A stretch of 64,000 nt of DNA from Evansella clarkii (GCF_002019695.1 NZ_KV917376.1:2782670-2846669), one strand, 5' to 3'. Counted from the stretch's first letter, positions 44,096 through 53,681 are shown. Notes: generated from the sequence alone by a model not told the origin. A program made the numbers and translations.

Positions 44096-45565
44096 ATGAT
44101 GCAGTTAAGCAAACTATTAGGAAGACTTCCTTCCTATGAGACTAAGAACAATGAGGATCCCCTCATTAAGGAATTATATATGGACTCCCGGGAAGTTACT
44201 GAAGGGGGGCTTTTCTTTTGTATTAAAGGTTATACGGTGGATGGACACGATTATGCACAGCAGGCTGCTGAAAATGGCGCTTCAGCCATAATAGCCGAAG
44301 ATGATATTACTGTCAGCGTTCCGGTAATTAAAGTGAAAGATTCAAAAAGGGCAATGGCTCTTTTATCGGCAGCATTCTATGGCTACCCTACAACGAAGCT
44401 CCATCTGATCGGCGTAACAGGAACAAACGGGAAAACAACGGTAACCCACTTAATTGAAAAAATCCTTACAGATCATAAAATAAATACCGGAATTATAGGC
44501 ACGATGTATATGAGGTATGCAGGCAAAGAAGTGACCACTCAGAACACAACACCTGAATCTCTCACTTTACAAAAAAGTTTTGCCAGTATGGTGGATGAAG
44601 GTGTGGAGGCAGTGACGATGGAGGTTTCTTCCCATGCTCTGGAGCTCGGGAGAACACACGGTGCCCAATTTGATGTGGCTGTTTTTACAAATTTGTCGCA
44701 GGACCATCTTGATTTCCATGAAACAATGGATAATTATGCCAGAGCTAAAGGTTTGCTTTTTGCACAGCTTGGAAACGGCTATGAAGAAGGAAGGCAGCCT
44801 AAAGCAGTAATTAATGCAGATGATAAAATGGCAGGATTGATTCAGACCATGACTGCTGCCCCTCTCTTAACATACGGTATTGATAATGATGCGGACATGA
44901 AAGCAGAAAACATAAGGATAACAGAGCGCGGTACCACTTTCGATCTGAGTATCGGGGAAGAACGTGAGGAAATCACATTAAAGATGACAGGGAGATTCTC
45001 TGTTTATAATGCACTCGCAGCGGCAGCGGCATCGTATGTAACCGGAGTAGGCATGAAGACTATTGCTGGAAGTTTATCGTCCGTGGAGGGTGTCGCAGGA
45101 AGGTTTGAAAGAGTGGATCTCGAAGAAGACTTCCATGTAATTGTCGACTACGCCCATACACCAGACAGCCTTCAGAACGTGCTAGAGACGATCAGGGAAT
45201 TTGCGAAAGGCAAGGTTTCGGTTGTTGTTGGCTGCGGTGGTGACAGAGATAAAACAAAAAGGCCTCAAATGGCAAAAATTGCAGAACAGCTGGCCGACTT
45301 TGTGTACTTAACTTCTGATAACCCTCGTTCAGAGGACCCTGCGGATATTATTGAACATATGAAAGCGGGTATAACCGGTACTTCTTATACAGTAATTGAA
45401 AATCGCAGGGAAGCTATTTTTGAGGCAGTCCACAGAGCAGAAAAGGATGAAATTATCCTGATTGCCGGGAAAGGCCATGAAACATACCAGACAATAGGCA
45501 AAGTGAATTACCATTTTGATGACAGAGAAACTGCAAGGGAAGCGGCTGCGGAGGCACGACCGTAA
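44096..45565 (+). CDS. murE: UDP-MurNAc-tripeptide synthetase (meso-DAP adding)
   Basis: 489 residues from ATG 44096; GAAAGAGGG is 6 nt upstream. ATG 44090 touches the ribosome site and ATG 44099 is also possible. Mur ligase with N-terminal MDSREV substrate loop, P-loop GVTGTNGKTTVTHL (about 108-121), the carbamylated-Lys region and C-terminal domain. The motif DNPR in LTSDNPRSEDP marks meso-diaminopimelate specificity rather than lysine. Its stop overlaps the next start (TAATG). Confidence 0.96.
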   Translation: MMQLSKLLGRLPSYETKNNEDPLIKELYMDSREVTEGGLFFCIKGYTVDGHDYAQQAAENGASAIIAEDDITVSVPVIKVKDSKRAMALLSAAFYGYPTTKLHLIGVTGTNGKTTVTHLIEKILTDHKINTGIIGTMYMRYAGKEVTTQNTTPESLTLQKSFASMVDEGVEAVTMEVSSHALELGRTHGAQFDVAVFTNLSQDHLDFHETMDNYARAKGLLFAQLGNGYEEGRQPKAVINADDKMAGLIQTMTAAPLLTYGIDNDADMKAENIRITERGTTFDLSIGEEREEITLKMTGRFSVYNALAAAAASYVTGVGMKTIAGSLSSVEGVAGRFERVDLEEDFHVIVDYAHTPDSLQNVLETIREFAKGKVSVVVGCGGDRDKTKRPQMAKIAEQLADFVYLTSDNPRSEDPADIIEHMKAGITGTSYTVIENRREAIFEAVHRAEKDEIILIAGKGHETYQTIGKVNYHFDDRETAREAAAEARP

Positions 45566-46236
45566 TGAAAGGCTTCAGAGAGATGGCAAGAGATTATCTT
45601 ATTGACCTGGAGCCTGTGGTAATTGCTGTAACCGGAAATGGGAAAAGAACGACTGTTATTAAGCTGATTGAAGTGATGATTAAAAACCATTTTAAAACAG
45701 AAGTGACAGCAGGCAGTGTGTCTGACCCTGCCGCTGCTTTTCTGTCCCTTCTTCAGCTCCCGGAGGCAACAGATGTATATATATTTGAAGCGGATCCTCA
45801 GGACGAGGAAACAGCCGCTGAGCTTTTTCAGGTTCTGCAGCCGGGTTTCAATGTTATTACAGGAGTATCCGGAGGTACGGGTGACAGTGAGAGTAATCAA
45901 ACGAAGAGTGTCATTTCCCTGGCTGAAGATTTGATGAAGGCTTCCGCAAGTCTTATTTTAGACGGGGACGATCCTCTCCTTGACCGGAAATGGAAGGCAG
46001 ACGCTGTCAAAGCGGGTTTTTCAGATGGCTGTCTCTTTAAGATACATTCAGTGGAAGAGACCAGTCCAAATAATAGTGAATTTTCAATTGAAGGTATCAG
46101 GCTTCGGTTTAAAATAAACAGTTCTGAACCACACCATATTAAATGTGCTGTATATGCTGTTGCCGTCTGCGTGCATTTGGGCCTCCCCGCAGAGGCAGCC
46201 GCAGAGGAGCTGGAGAGGTTTTCTTTTTCCGGATAG
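45565..46236 (+). CDS. Single-domain MurF-like protein with disrupted P-loop
   Basis: 223 residues, start overlapping the murE stop. Resembles only the central ATPase domain of MurF: IAVTGNGKRTT stands where Mur ligases have TGSNGKTT (one residue lost before N, and R28 between Lys and Thr). It is followed by a VYIFEADPQDEETAAELFQVLQPGFNVITGV segment (in parts) like the MurF central domain. It ends LGLPAEAAAEELERFSFSG, about where the MurF C-terminal domain should begin. The N-terminal substrate domain and C-terminal domain are absent. Either a decaying murF copy or a retained non-catalytic paralogue; B. subtilis has nothing here (its murF is beside ddl). Confidence 0.6.
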   Translation: MKGFREMARDYLIDLEPVVIAVTGNGKRTTVIKLIEVMIKNHFKTEVTAGSVSDPAAAFLSLLQLPEATDVYIFEADPQDEETAAELFQVLQPGFNVITGVSGGTGDSESNQTKSVISLAEDLMKASASLILDGDDPLLDRKWKADAVKAGFSDGCLFKIHSVEETSPNNSEFSIEGIRLRFKINSSEPHHIKCAVYAVAVCVHLGLPAEAAAEELERFSFSG

Positions 46237-46386
46237 CCCGAGCGTCCTGAAACGAAAATTTACAGCAGAGTTTAACAAAGCATTCGAAAAAAAGCAGAGC
46301 CCGCAGAGACAGAGGCCTGTATTTTTGAGGTGACTATCACAGAAACACCGGGTTCAACCGGCGCAGTACAGAAAGGAGTTCCTGTT

Positions 46387-47373
46387 ATGCTGGAACAAGG
46401 CTTGTTATATACATTAATATTATCTTTTTTCATAACTGTAGTTATTTCACCAATTTTTATACCTTTTTTAAGAAGGCTGAAATTCGGCCAGAGTATCAGG
46501 GATGAAGGCCCGAAATCCCATCAGAAGAAAAGCGGAACACCAACGATGGGCGGTATTATGATCATGTTTTCACTTATTATTTCCGCTTTGGTTATCGCAG
46601 GATTCTTCCATTCTGTAGATGTGGAAATTCTTCTTCTTATTTTTGTTACTTTTGGTTTTGGTCTTTTAGGTTTTCTTGATGATTTTATAAAAGTAGTTAA
46701 GAAAAGAAACCTTGGTCTTACTTCGAAACAAAAGTTTCTTGGCCAGGTAGCAATTGCTGCAATCGTTTATGCAGTATTGCTTTTTCAAACGGATCTCTCC
46801 ACAGAAATCATTGTACCTGGAACCGGATTTTCTCTTGATATAGGCTGGCTTTATCTTCCTTTAATTATCGTCATGCTTGTAGGCGCATCTAATGCGGTCA
46901 ATCTCACAGACGGGCTGGACGGCCTTGTTGCAGGGACGTCGGCAATTGCTTTTGGCGCCTTTGCTATCATTGCGTACTCCCTGTCTTTATATACCGTTTC
47001 TATCTTTTCAGTTGCGGTAGTGGGTGCGGTCTTAGGATTCTTAGTTTTTAATGCACATCCGGCAAAAGTTTTTATGGGTGATACCGGGTCTCTTGCCCTA
47101 GGCGGAGCACTGGCAATGATTGCAATTCTGACAAAAATGGAACTGCTTCTGATTGTGATTGGCGGAGTTTTTGTCATCGAAACTCTCTCTGTTATCATTC
47201 AGGTAATAGCGTTTAAAACTACAGGTAAGCGGGTATTTAAAATGAGTCCTCTTCATCACCATTATGAGCTGTCCGGCTGGAGTGAATGGCGTGTTGTTGT
47301 TACATTCTGGCTTGTAGGATTCCTGCTTGCAGTAATCGGCGTTTATTTAGTTTACTTAGAGGTGTTCATCTAA
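46387..47373 (+). CDS. mraY: Phospho-MurNAc-pentapeptide transferase
   Basis: 328 residues from ATG 46387 (AAAGGAG 8 nt upstream; a GTG at 46330 adds an unlike-family N-terminus). Ten membrane helices. Catalytic loops are clear: [14 protein letters not shown] (Asp pair), [12 protein letters not shown] and the HHHYE motif near 297. Transfers phospho-MurNAc-pentapeptide to undecaprenyl phosphate, giving lipid I. Stop overlaps the murD start. The 150 bp between the MurF-like gene and this start holds no clear signal. Confidence 0.96.
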   Translation: MLEQGLLYTLILSFFITVVISPIFIPFLRRLKFGQSIRDEGPKSHQKKSGTPTMGGIMIMFSLIISALVIAGFFHSVDVEILLLIFVTFGFGLLGFLDDFIKVVKKRNLGLTSKQKFLGQVAIAAIVYAVLLFQTDLSTEIIVPGTGFSLDIGWLYLPLIIVMLVGASNAVNLTDGLDGLVAGTSAIAFGAFAIIAYSLSLYTVSIFSVAVVGAVLGFLVFNAHPAKVFMGDTGSLALGGALAMIAILTKMELLLIVIGGVFVIETLSVIIQVIAFKTTGKRVFKMSPLHHHYELSGWSEWRVVVTFWLVGFLLAVIGVYLVYLEVFI

Positions 47374-48734
47374 TGATAAAGACAACAAAATTCCAGGGTA
47401 AAAAAATTCTTGTACTCGGTCTTGCAAAAAGCGGAACGGCTGCAGCTGAACTCCTGCTGGATCTGGGAGCAGAAGTTACAGTGAACGACCGGGAGCCTTA
47501 TGAGAAAAATAAAGAAGCACAGCAGCTGAAGGAAAAAGGAGCTAACGTCGTATGCGGATCCCATCCGGTGGAGCTTGTTCATAATGAGCTTGACTATGTC
47601 GTGAAAAACCCGGGTATCCGGTACGATAATCCTCTTGTGTCAGCTGCCGAACAGAAAGGGATACCTGTTATAACGGAAATGGAACTTGCTTATAAAATAA
47701 GTGAGGCAGAAATTATCGGTATCACTGGTTCTAACGGAAAGACAACAACTACCACTTATTTATTTGAAATGCTTAGAGGAGGAGAACGAGAGCCTTTAGT
47801 AGCAGGCAATATTGGTGAGGTTGCCTGTGAGGTGGCACAGAGAGCTACCAGTGAAAATATAATGGTAACGGAGCTTTCCAGTTTTCAGTTGCTGGGGACC
47901 AGGGAATTCCGTCCAAAGATATCTATTCTCCTGAACATTGTTGAAGCCCATCTTGATTATCATGGTTCTATGAGTGAATACATAGAGGCAAAAGCAAAAG
48001 TGTTTGCCAATCAGAAAGAAAATGATTTCTTTATTTACAATGCTGATGATGAGACGGTAAGCAGGCTCGCTGAACGCACCCCTGCCAGAAAAGTCCCTTT
48101 TTCAACGAAGACTGTTATAGAAGAAGGGGCATGTATCAGGGATGGCTGGCTTGAGGTGTTCGGCGAAAAACTTATCAAAGCAGAGGAAATGTCGCTTCCT
48201 GGGGAACATAATATTGCAAACGGCCTTGCAGCAGCGGCAGCAGCTTATTTATCAGGTGCCTTAAAGGACAGAATTAAGGATGTACTGAGAACATTTACCG
48301 GTGTTGAGCACCGTCTCCAGTTTGTAACGGAGTACGAAGGAAGAAGCTTTTATAATAATTCAAAAGCAACGAATGTACCTGCCGCCATAACCTCTTTGAA
48401 AGCATTTGAAGGAAAACCGGTTGTATTAATTGCGGGCGGCCTTGACAGAGGCGTTCCATTCACCGGGTTGGTACCGTACTTAAGAGAGAATGTGAAAGCC
48501 GTTATTACTTATGGAGAGACAGCTGCAAAGATAGCAGAGGCAGCGGCAGAGGCAGGTGTGCCGGCAGTGGTAAAAACTTCGGTGCTTTCTGAGGCAGTGT
48601 CTGCAGCATACGCCCATTCCTCCTCAGGTGATGTTATTCTTCTGTCTCCTGCGTGCGCTTCCTGGGATCAGTTCAGGACCTTTGAAGAGCGGGGAGACCA
48701 TTTTGTTAATGCTGTAAAAAACTTAATACAGTAG
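47373..48734 (+). CDS. murD: UDP-MurNAc-L-alanine:D-glutamate ligase
   Basis: 453 residues (B. subtilis 451) from ATG 47373, which overlaps the mraY stop (TAATG). N-terminal Rossmann-like UDP-binding domain (ILVLGLAKSGTAAAELL, about 11-27), P-loop GITGSNGKTTTT (about 115-126), ENI...VTELSSFQL with the catalytic Glu, and C-terminal domain with LSPACASWDQF. Adds D-glutamate in the cytosolic precursor pathway. Confidence 0.96.
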   Translation: MIKTTKFQGKKILVLGLAKSGTAAAELLLDLGAEVTVNDREPYEKNKEAQQLKEKGANVVCGSHPVELVHNELDYVVKNPGIRYDNPLVSAAEQKGIPVITEMELAYKISEAEIIGITGSNGKTTTTTYLFEMLRGGEREPLVAGNIGEVACEVAQRATSENIMVTELSSFQLLGTREFRPKISILLNIVEAHLDYHGSMSEYIEAKAKVFANQKENDFFIYNADDETVSRLAERTPARKVPFSTKTVIEEGACIRDGWLEVFGEKLIKAEEMSLPGEHNIANGLAAAAAAYLSGALKDRIKDVLRTFTGVEHRLQFVTEYEGRSFYNNSKATNVPAAITSLKAFEGKPVVLIAGGLDRGVPFTGLVPYLRENVKAVITYGETAAKIAEAAAEAGVPAVVKTSVLSEAVSAAYAHSSSGDVILLSPACASWDQFRTFEERGDHFVNAVKNLIQ

Positions 48735-48736
48735 TT

Positions 48737-48765
48737 GTCATGTTTGTCCCTTCTATTCATAAAGA
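48737..48765 (+). promoter_or_regulatory. Candidate SigE promoter of spoVE
   Basis: GTCATGTT (48737-48744) resembles the SigE -35 and CATAAAGA (48758-48765) the -10 (consensus CATACANT), 13-bp spacer. B. subtilis spoVE is transcribed from SigE promoters near this place. Confidence 0.35.
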
Positions 48766-48812
48766 TAGGTAATAGAGAAGTATTTACTTAATGGAAACCG
48801 AGGTGTTCTCTA

Positions 48813-49910
48813 TTGCCTAAAACAAAATCTGCACCTGATATCTTACTAATTGCAGCTACAGTCTGTTTGTTATCAGCAGGTCTGATTATGGTGTACAGTG
48901 CAAGTGCTGTCTGGGCTGAATATAACTTTAATGACAGCTTTTTCTTCTTAAAACGGCAGTTGTTTTTTGCAGTGCTTGGTGTGGCAGCCATGCTGTTTAT
49001 GATGAATGTGGACTACTGGACATGGAGAAGAATGACAAAGGTGCTCGTCATCGTCTGTTTCCTGCTCCTTATAATTGTGCTTATACCAGGAGTAGGGCTT
49101 GTGAGGGGCGGGGCAAGAAGCTGGCTTGGTGTCGGAGCTTTTTCTATCCAGCCCTCTGAATTTATGAAGATGGCGATGATTTTTTATCTTGCTAAATTTT
49201 TATCCGAAAAACAAAAACATATTACTACAGTGAAGCATGGGCTGATCCCTACACTTGGGCTTGTTATTCTGGCATTTGCCCTTATTATGCTGCAGCCTGA
49301 CCTTGGAACCGGAATGGTAATGGTACTTACAGGGGTAGTTATGATATTTACCGGAGGAGCCCGGATAAAGCATTTCGTTTTTCTGGGGCTGCTTGGCCTG
49401 GCAGGCTTAACGGGACTAATTCTTTCTGCCCCGTACCGGCTTCAGAGGATCGTTTCCTTTCTCGATCCGTGGCAGGACCCTTTAGGGAGTGGTTTTCAGA
49501 TCATCCAGTCTTTATACGCTATAGGTCCAGGCGGGTTGTTAGGCCTTGGGCTTGGTGCCAGCAGGCAAAAATATTTTTATCTCCCGGAGCCTCAGACGGA
49601 TTTTATTTTTGCAATTCTGGCGGAAGAACTGGGGTTTCTTGGAGGAGCATTTGTACTTGCCTGCTTTGCGGTTCTGCTTTGGAGAGGTCTCCGCATTGCT
49701 TTGTATGCCCCTGATTTGTACGGAACTTTTCTTGCAGTGGGGATTATTGGCATGATCGCTATTCAGGTAATGATAAACATTGGAGTAGTAATCGGGCTGA
49801 TGCCGGTTACCGGGATTACGCTCCCACTTCTGAGTTATGGAGGTTCTTCTCTTACTTTGATGCTTACATCGATAGGCGTTTTGCTTAATATAAGCCGCCA
49901 TATGAGATAA
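48813..49910 (+). CDS. spoVE: SEDS-family cortex glycosyltransferase SpoVE
   Basis: 365 residues from TTG 48813 with GAGGTG upstream. Ten membrane helices of the RodA/FtsW/SpoVE family; close to B. subtilis SpoVE throughout (LIMVYSASAVWA, NVDYWTWR, SIQPSEFMK, PEPQTDFIFAILAEELGF, PVTGITLPLLSYGGSS). Catalytic Asp lies in the PQTDF loop. Polymerises lipid II for cortex, partnered by SpoVD. In this window no second SEDS gene (ftsW) is present at its usual site, so a vegetative FtsW must be elsewhere. Confidence 0.94.
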   Translation: MPKTKSAPDILLIAATVCLLSAGLIMVYSASAVWAEYNFNDSFFFLKRQLFFAVLGVAAMLFMMNVDYWTWRRMTKVLVIVCFLLLIIVLIPGVGLVRGGARSWLGVGAFSIQPSEFMKMAMIFYLAKFLSEKQKHITTVKHGLIPTLGLVILAFALIMLQPDLGTGMVMVLTGVVMIFTGGARIKHFVFLGLLGLAGLTGLILSAPYRLQRIVSFLDPWQDPLGSGFQIIQSLYAIGPGGLLGLGLGASRQKYFYLPEPQTDFIFAILAEELGFLGGAFVLACFAVLLWRGLRIALYAPDLYGTFLAVGIIGMIAIQVMINIGVVIGLMPVTGITLPLLSYGGSSLTLMLTSIGVLLNISRHMR

Positions 49911-50308
49911 GTGCCATAATGCGGTCCTTTTTGCTTCTGCTTTTCAGCAGTTGCTTTTTTGTTTGCTATTGAAAAAACCTTCAGATTATAGTCATCAGGA
50001 CACTAACTTTTGCGCTATAATAGTAAGAGACAGGAAATGTTCTTTTCCCGGGGAGGCTGCGGCGTTGCCCGCAGCAAAGAAGACACAGTGATTACGACCG
50101 AAGGGAAGTAAGAGCTGATGTCGCACTTGTACTCTGGAGTGAAAGCGAGTTCGTGCAGAGCTCATCTACACCCCTTATTTAATAACAATGTTAATGAGGA
50201 GCAAAAGTAATACTCATAAATTTGATAATATTCCAACTCAGCCGTATTGGATTTTATAAAATAATGAAATAAACAACCTGGTTAAAACAACTTTTGATGG
50301 AGGTAATG
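49911..50308. other. Gene-free stretch between spoVE and murB, place of missing murG
   Basis: B. subtilis has murG here. No murG fragment can be read in any frame. Instead there is TATAAT at 50016-50021 followed by GC-richer DNA that can form several hairpins: GCTGCGG/CCGCAGC within 50060-50082 and GAGCT...AGCTC with inner GCAC/GTGC at about 50111-50163. The last 130 bp are AT-rich. Possibly a structured RNA or leader for murB. Confidence 0.4.
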
Positions 50309-51217
50309 ATGGAAAAGCTATTAAAGAAACTGGAAGAACTTAATGTTGGGAAAATAAAAGAAAATGAACCATTAAAAAATCACACAACGTGGAAAATCGG
50401 CGGTCCTGCCAGAATTTTTTACGAGCCCGACACAGCGGAAAACCTGCAGACTGCCATGAAGGAGATTATTGCCTCCGGTGTGCCTTGGCTCGTAGTAGGA
50501 AAGGGCTCGAATCTGCTCGTTTCTGATAAGGGAATAAATGGTGTCGTAATTAAATTTGGTGAAAACTTCGCTCATTATGAAATTGAAGATGATAAGCTTT
50601 TAAGAGTAACCGCCGGATACTCTGTAATTAAACTAACTACCCTGATCAGTAAGCAGGGATATTCGGGATTCGAGTTTGCGGGAGGTATTCCGGGGACGAT
50701 TGGCGGAGCTGTTTTTATGAACGCCGGGGCTCATGGGTCAGATATATCAAAAATATTAAAAAGAGCACTTATACTTCTTCCTGACGGGAGTTTTAAATGG
50801 TACACAAATGAAGAAATGGACTATTCCTACAGAACGTCCCGCCTGCAGAAAGAGGCAGGAATTTGTGTGGAAGCTGAATTTAACATCAAAAAAGGCGACA
50901 AAGAAAAGATTACAAAAGAAATGCAGGCTAATAAAGATTACCGGAGGGAGTCGCAGCCTTTTAAACACCCTACGTGCGGTAGTGTATTCAGAAACCCTCT
51001 CCCTAAATATGCAGGAAGGCTTATTGAAGAAGCAGGTCTGAAAGGATATTCCGTAGGCGGGGCCCAGATTTCCGACATTCATGCAAACTTTATTGTTAAC
51101 AATGGAGACGCGACAGCAAAAGATGTTATGGGTCTGATTAAACACGTACAGACTACTATCTATGAGAAATTCGGCGTCAAAATGGAAACGGAAGTTGAAC
51201 AGGTAGGGGATAATTAA
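50309..51217 (+). CDS. murB: UDP-N-acetylenolpyruvoylglucosamine reductase
   Basis: 302 residues from ATG 50309 (GGAGG 5 nt upstream; ATG 50306 and TTG 50294 are alternatives). FAD-binding fold: NHTTWKIGGPARIFYEP (about 24-40), VVGKGSNLLVSD (about 65-76), GIPGTIGGAVFMNAGAHG (about 127-144), YRTSRLQ and the catalytic-region GSVFRNP. The length and GIPG...YRxS pattern fit the type II enzymes of bacilli. Reduces enolpyruvyl-UDP-GlcNAc with NADPH to UDP-MurNAc. Confidence 0.95.
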   Translation: MEKLLKKLEELNVGKIKENEPLKNHTTWKIGGPARIFYEPDTAENLQTAMKEIIASGVPWLVVGKGSNLLVSDKGINGVVIKFGENFAHYEIEDDKLLRVTAGYSVIKLTTLISKQGYSGFEFAGGIPGTIGGAVFMNAGAHGSDISKILKRALILLPDGSFKWYTNEEMDYSYRTSRLQKEAGICVEAEFNIKKGDKEKITKEMQANKDYRRESQPFKHPTCGSVFRNPLPKYAGRLIEEAGLKGYSVGGAQISDIHANFIVNNGDATAKDVMGLIKHVQTTIYEKFGVKMETEVEQVGDN

Positions 51218-51488
51218 CATTGCAGCGCTACTGAAATATAGATAATGGAACAGCTTAGGCTGGCGGGAAATAAGTGTAGTTTTCTGTCAGCCGGATTTTC
51301 CGGCAGGAGGCTGTTATCCAGGCTGAGGAGAACAGAGCTGGTGGGTAAAAGCGGATGACATAGTTAAAGTTTATTTCTGCTGCGGCAAAAATAAACAAAA
51401 GGTGGACAAGTTTTTTAAATTTTTGTCGATTAGTGTAAAAATCAGGTTTTCTCAAACTGCGCCATGCTATACAATGGAGGAAAGACAG

Positions 51489-52271
51489 ATGAATGATAAA
51501 AATATTGTTGAGTTAGAAGAAAGAATTCCAACGTTAAAAGAGCGCCGGCGTCAGAGGGCAAACCGCAGAATGATTTTGTATGTCTCTGTTTTCTTCCTGT
51601 TAATGACACTTGTTGCTTATTTTCAGTCTTCCTTCAGCCACGTAAGAGCAGTGGAAGTGAGCGGGGCACAGTATGTGCCGGAGGACTGGATTGTTGAAAA
51701 CTCTGACTTGATTCCGGAAGTAAGCATGTGGCGTTTAAACAGCGAGGAAGTTGTCTCAAAACTCCTTTCCCATCCTCAAATAGCTGAAGCTGAATTATCC
51801 CGTCAGTGGCCGAACACAGTAGAAATTATTGTAGAGGAATATGACAGGGTTGCTTATATAAAGGAGAAAGAGGAATTTTTTCCATTACTTGAAACGGGAG
51901 AACTGCTGACTGGGGATATATCCCTTTCTGTATCTCCGTATGACGCGCCAATATTAGTTGGTTTTTCCGATTCAGAACTCAAAGAGCAGATGGCGGAGGA
52001 ACTTTCTTCTGTTTCTGACGCAATGAAAAACAGAATTTCTGAAATTCACCTGTCTCCTGCCGAAAACGATCCGACAAGAGTTATAGTTTACATGAATGAC
52101 GGATTTACGGTACATTCTACGGTCCGCAGGTTTTCTGAAAGGATAGCCCCGTACCCTTCAGTAGTTGAACAGCTTGAACCAGGCAGCGAAGGTATCGTTC
52201 ATATGCGTATGAACCCATATTTTGAAAGTTTTGAAACGGGGGAGGAAGAAGAAGGTGAGAGTGAAGGGTAA
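51489..52271 (+). CDS. divIB: Division protein DivIB/FtsQ
   Basis: 260 residues (B. subtilis 263) from ATG 51489; GGAGG lies 8 nt upstream and the frame is open earlier without a ribosome site. Cytosolic basic region with ERRRQRANRR, single membrane helix about 29-46, POTRA domain (FSHVRAVEVSGAQYVPEDWIV, about 50-70) and beta domain, acidic tail. Organises the FtsL-DivIC-PBP2B complex. It overlaps ylxW by 17 nt. The preceding 51218-51488 has only a short GCCGGA/TCCGGC hairpin. Confidence 0.93.
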   Translation: MNDKNIVELEERIPTLKERRRQRANRRMILYVSVFFLLMTLVAYFQSSFSHVRAVEVSGAQYVPEDWIVENSDLIPEVSMWRLNSEEVVSKLLSHPQIAEAELSRQWPNTVEIIVEEYDRVAYIKEKEEFFPLLETGELLTGDISLSVSPYDAPILVGFSDSELKEQMAEELSSVSDAMKNRISEIHLSPAENDPTRVIVYMNDGFTVHSTVRRFSERIAPYPSVVEQLEPGSEGIVHMRMNPYFESFETGEEEEGESEG

Positions 52272-52977
52272 ACATGTAATTTTTTCGTTTGTTTTATTAG
52301 TTACCGGGTTTATCGCCGCGCTAAGCTACCAGTTTGCTAATGAAGCAAACGAAAGCCAGTCTTCTTCCGCATACTTATCCACTTCCCAATGGAAAGCGGA
52401 GGACGAGCTGAGAAATAAAATTCTTGGTGAACAGGAAGCAAATAAACAGCTTGCAGAAGAATTGCGGGAAATCCAGGCGCATATTTCTGAGATCGAGGAA
52501 GAAGCGGCAAATAACCAGCGAAGATATTTTAATCTTGTAGAAGATATAGAAAGGCTCCGTATGGTCACAGGGACAGTAGGGGTGGCAGGTGAGGGAATAA
52601 GTATAACTCTTCACGATGCAGACTACATACCTGACGGGGAGAATCCGAATAACTATATTGTCCATGAACAGCATATTCAGAAGGTTATTGATGAACTGCT
52701 GGTGACAGGTGCGGAAGCAGTGGCTGTTAATGGCTTTCGGATAAGCCACCGTTCTTACATTCAGTGTATAGGACCGGTAATTGAAGTAGATGGAAGAGTT
52801 TCTTTTGCACCCTTTGAAGTTACTGCGATAGGGGACAGTGAAACATTAAACAGCGCATTGAACATGGCCGGAGGTGTTGCAGACCAGCTGGTTAGTGAAA
52901 ATATTGATGTGAGGATTGAAAAGCAGAGAGAAGTGGTGCTGGAGCCATACTACTCCGATACTGCTGAAAGCGGGTGA
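52255..52977 (+). CDS. ylxW: DUF881 protein YlxW
   Basis: 240 residues from GTG 52255, with GGAGG 9 nt upstream inside divIB. N-terminal membrane helix (about 8-24), coiled coil (about 45-105), then a DUF881 domain beginning TVGVAGEGISITLHDADYIP. Extracytoplasmic by topology; function unknown. The ylxW-ylxX-sbp group follows divIB in B. subtilis in the same order. Confidence 0.9.
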   Translation: MRVKGKHVIFSFVLLVTGFIAALSYQFANEANESQSSSAYLSTSQWKAEDELRNKILGEQEANKQLAEELREIQAHISEIEEEAANNQRRYFNLVEDIERLRMVTGTVGVAGEGISITLHDADYIPDGENPNNYIVHEQHIQKVIDELLVTGAEAVAVNGFRISHRSYIQCIGPVIEVDGRVSFAPFEVTAIGDSETLNSALNMAGGVADQLVSENIDVRIEKQREVVLEPYYSDTAESG

Positions 52978-52981
52978 TAGC

Positions 52982-53680
52982 GTGAAAGGGCGCATATATA
53001 CATTTACTATAGTCACTGCTGTCCTCGGTTTTATGGTCGCTGTCCAGTTTCAAAGCACGAAAGAAGTGGAAGTGCGTGATACGAGAAATATAATGGAACT
53101 TCAGCAGGCCCTGACCAGTGAAAAAGAAAGGCAGCAGGAGCTGAATGAGGAGATTAAAAAGCAGCTTGAACATCTCTCTCAGCTCCAGCAGGGGGGAGAC
53201 GTTGAAGAAGTTATGGCTTCAGCAATGGAGGAGTTAAAATACAGAGCTGGACTCACAGAGGTGAGCGGGCCTGGCGTTATACTGGAAATTTCTCCTGTTT
53301 TCGATGAAAACTTTGACGGGGGGCCCATAAGATCTGTTCCACCGTATCTGCTAAGAATGCTGATTAATGAATTAAATATTAACGGCGCCTCTGAAATTGC
53401 TATAGCCAGCCAGAGAGTAGTTTCTACTTCTGCGATCAGGGAGGCAAACGGGGTTACATTAATCAACAGCAGCCGGGTTACCCAGTTCCCCTTGAAAGTA
53501 AGGGTAATTACTGACGATCCGGAAAGGCTCCATTATGCGATGATGTCTTCCTCCTCAAGGGAAATGTTTTCTTATGAAAATCTGTCACTCGAATCAAGCA
53601 CTGTTACAGAGTTAGTTTTGCCAGCGTATGATAAACCAATGAGAGTGCGCCATATGGAACTGATAAAGGAGGATTCTTAA
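52982..53680 (+). CDS. ylxX: DUF881 protein YlxX
   Basis: 232 residues from GTG 52982. Paralogue of ylxW: membrane helix (about 4-20), coiled coil (about 35-75), DUF881 domain with LTEVSGPGVILEISPVFDE and NELNINGASEIAIASQRVV. The ribosome site (GCGGGTGA) is weak, so coupling to ylxW, which ends 5 bp upstream, is likely. Function unknown. Confidence 0.9.
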   Translation: MKGRIYTFTIVTAVLGFMVAVQFQSTKEVEVRDTRNIMELQQALTSEKERQQELNEEIKKQLEHLSQLQQGGDVEEVMASAMEELKYRAGLTEVSGPGVILEISPVFDENFDGGPIRSVPPYLLRMLINELNINGASEIAIASQRVVSTSAIREANGVTLINSSRVTQFPLKVRVITDDPERLHYAMMSSSSREMFSYENLSLESSTVTELVLPAYDKPMRVRHMELIKEDS

Positions 53681-53681
53681 A

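Noticed and set aside
46145-46333. Possible frameshifted continuation of the MurF-like gene
   Set aside because: The alternative frame after 46236 shows nothing like a MurF C-terminal domain, so a simple frameshift does not restore a full MurF.
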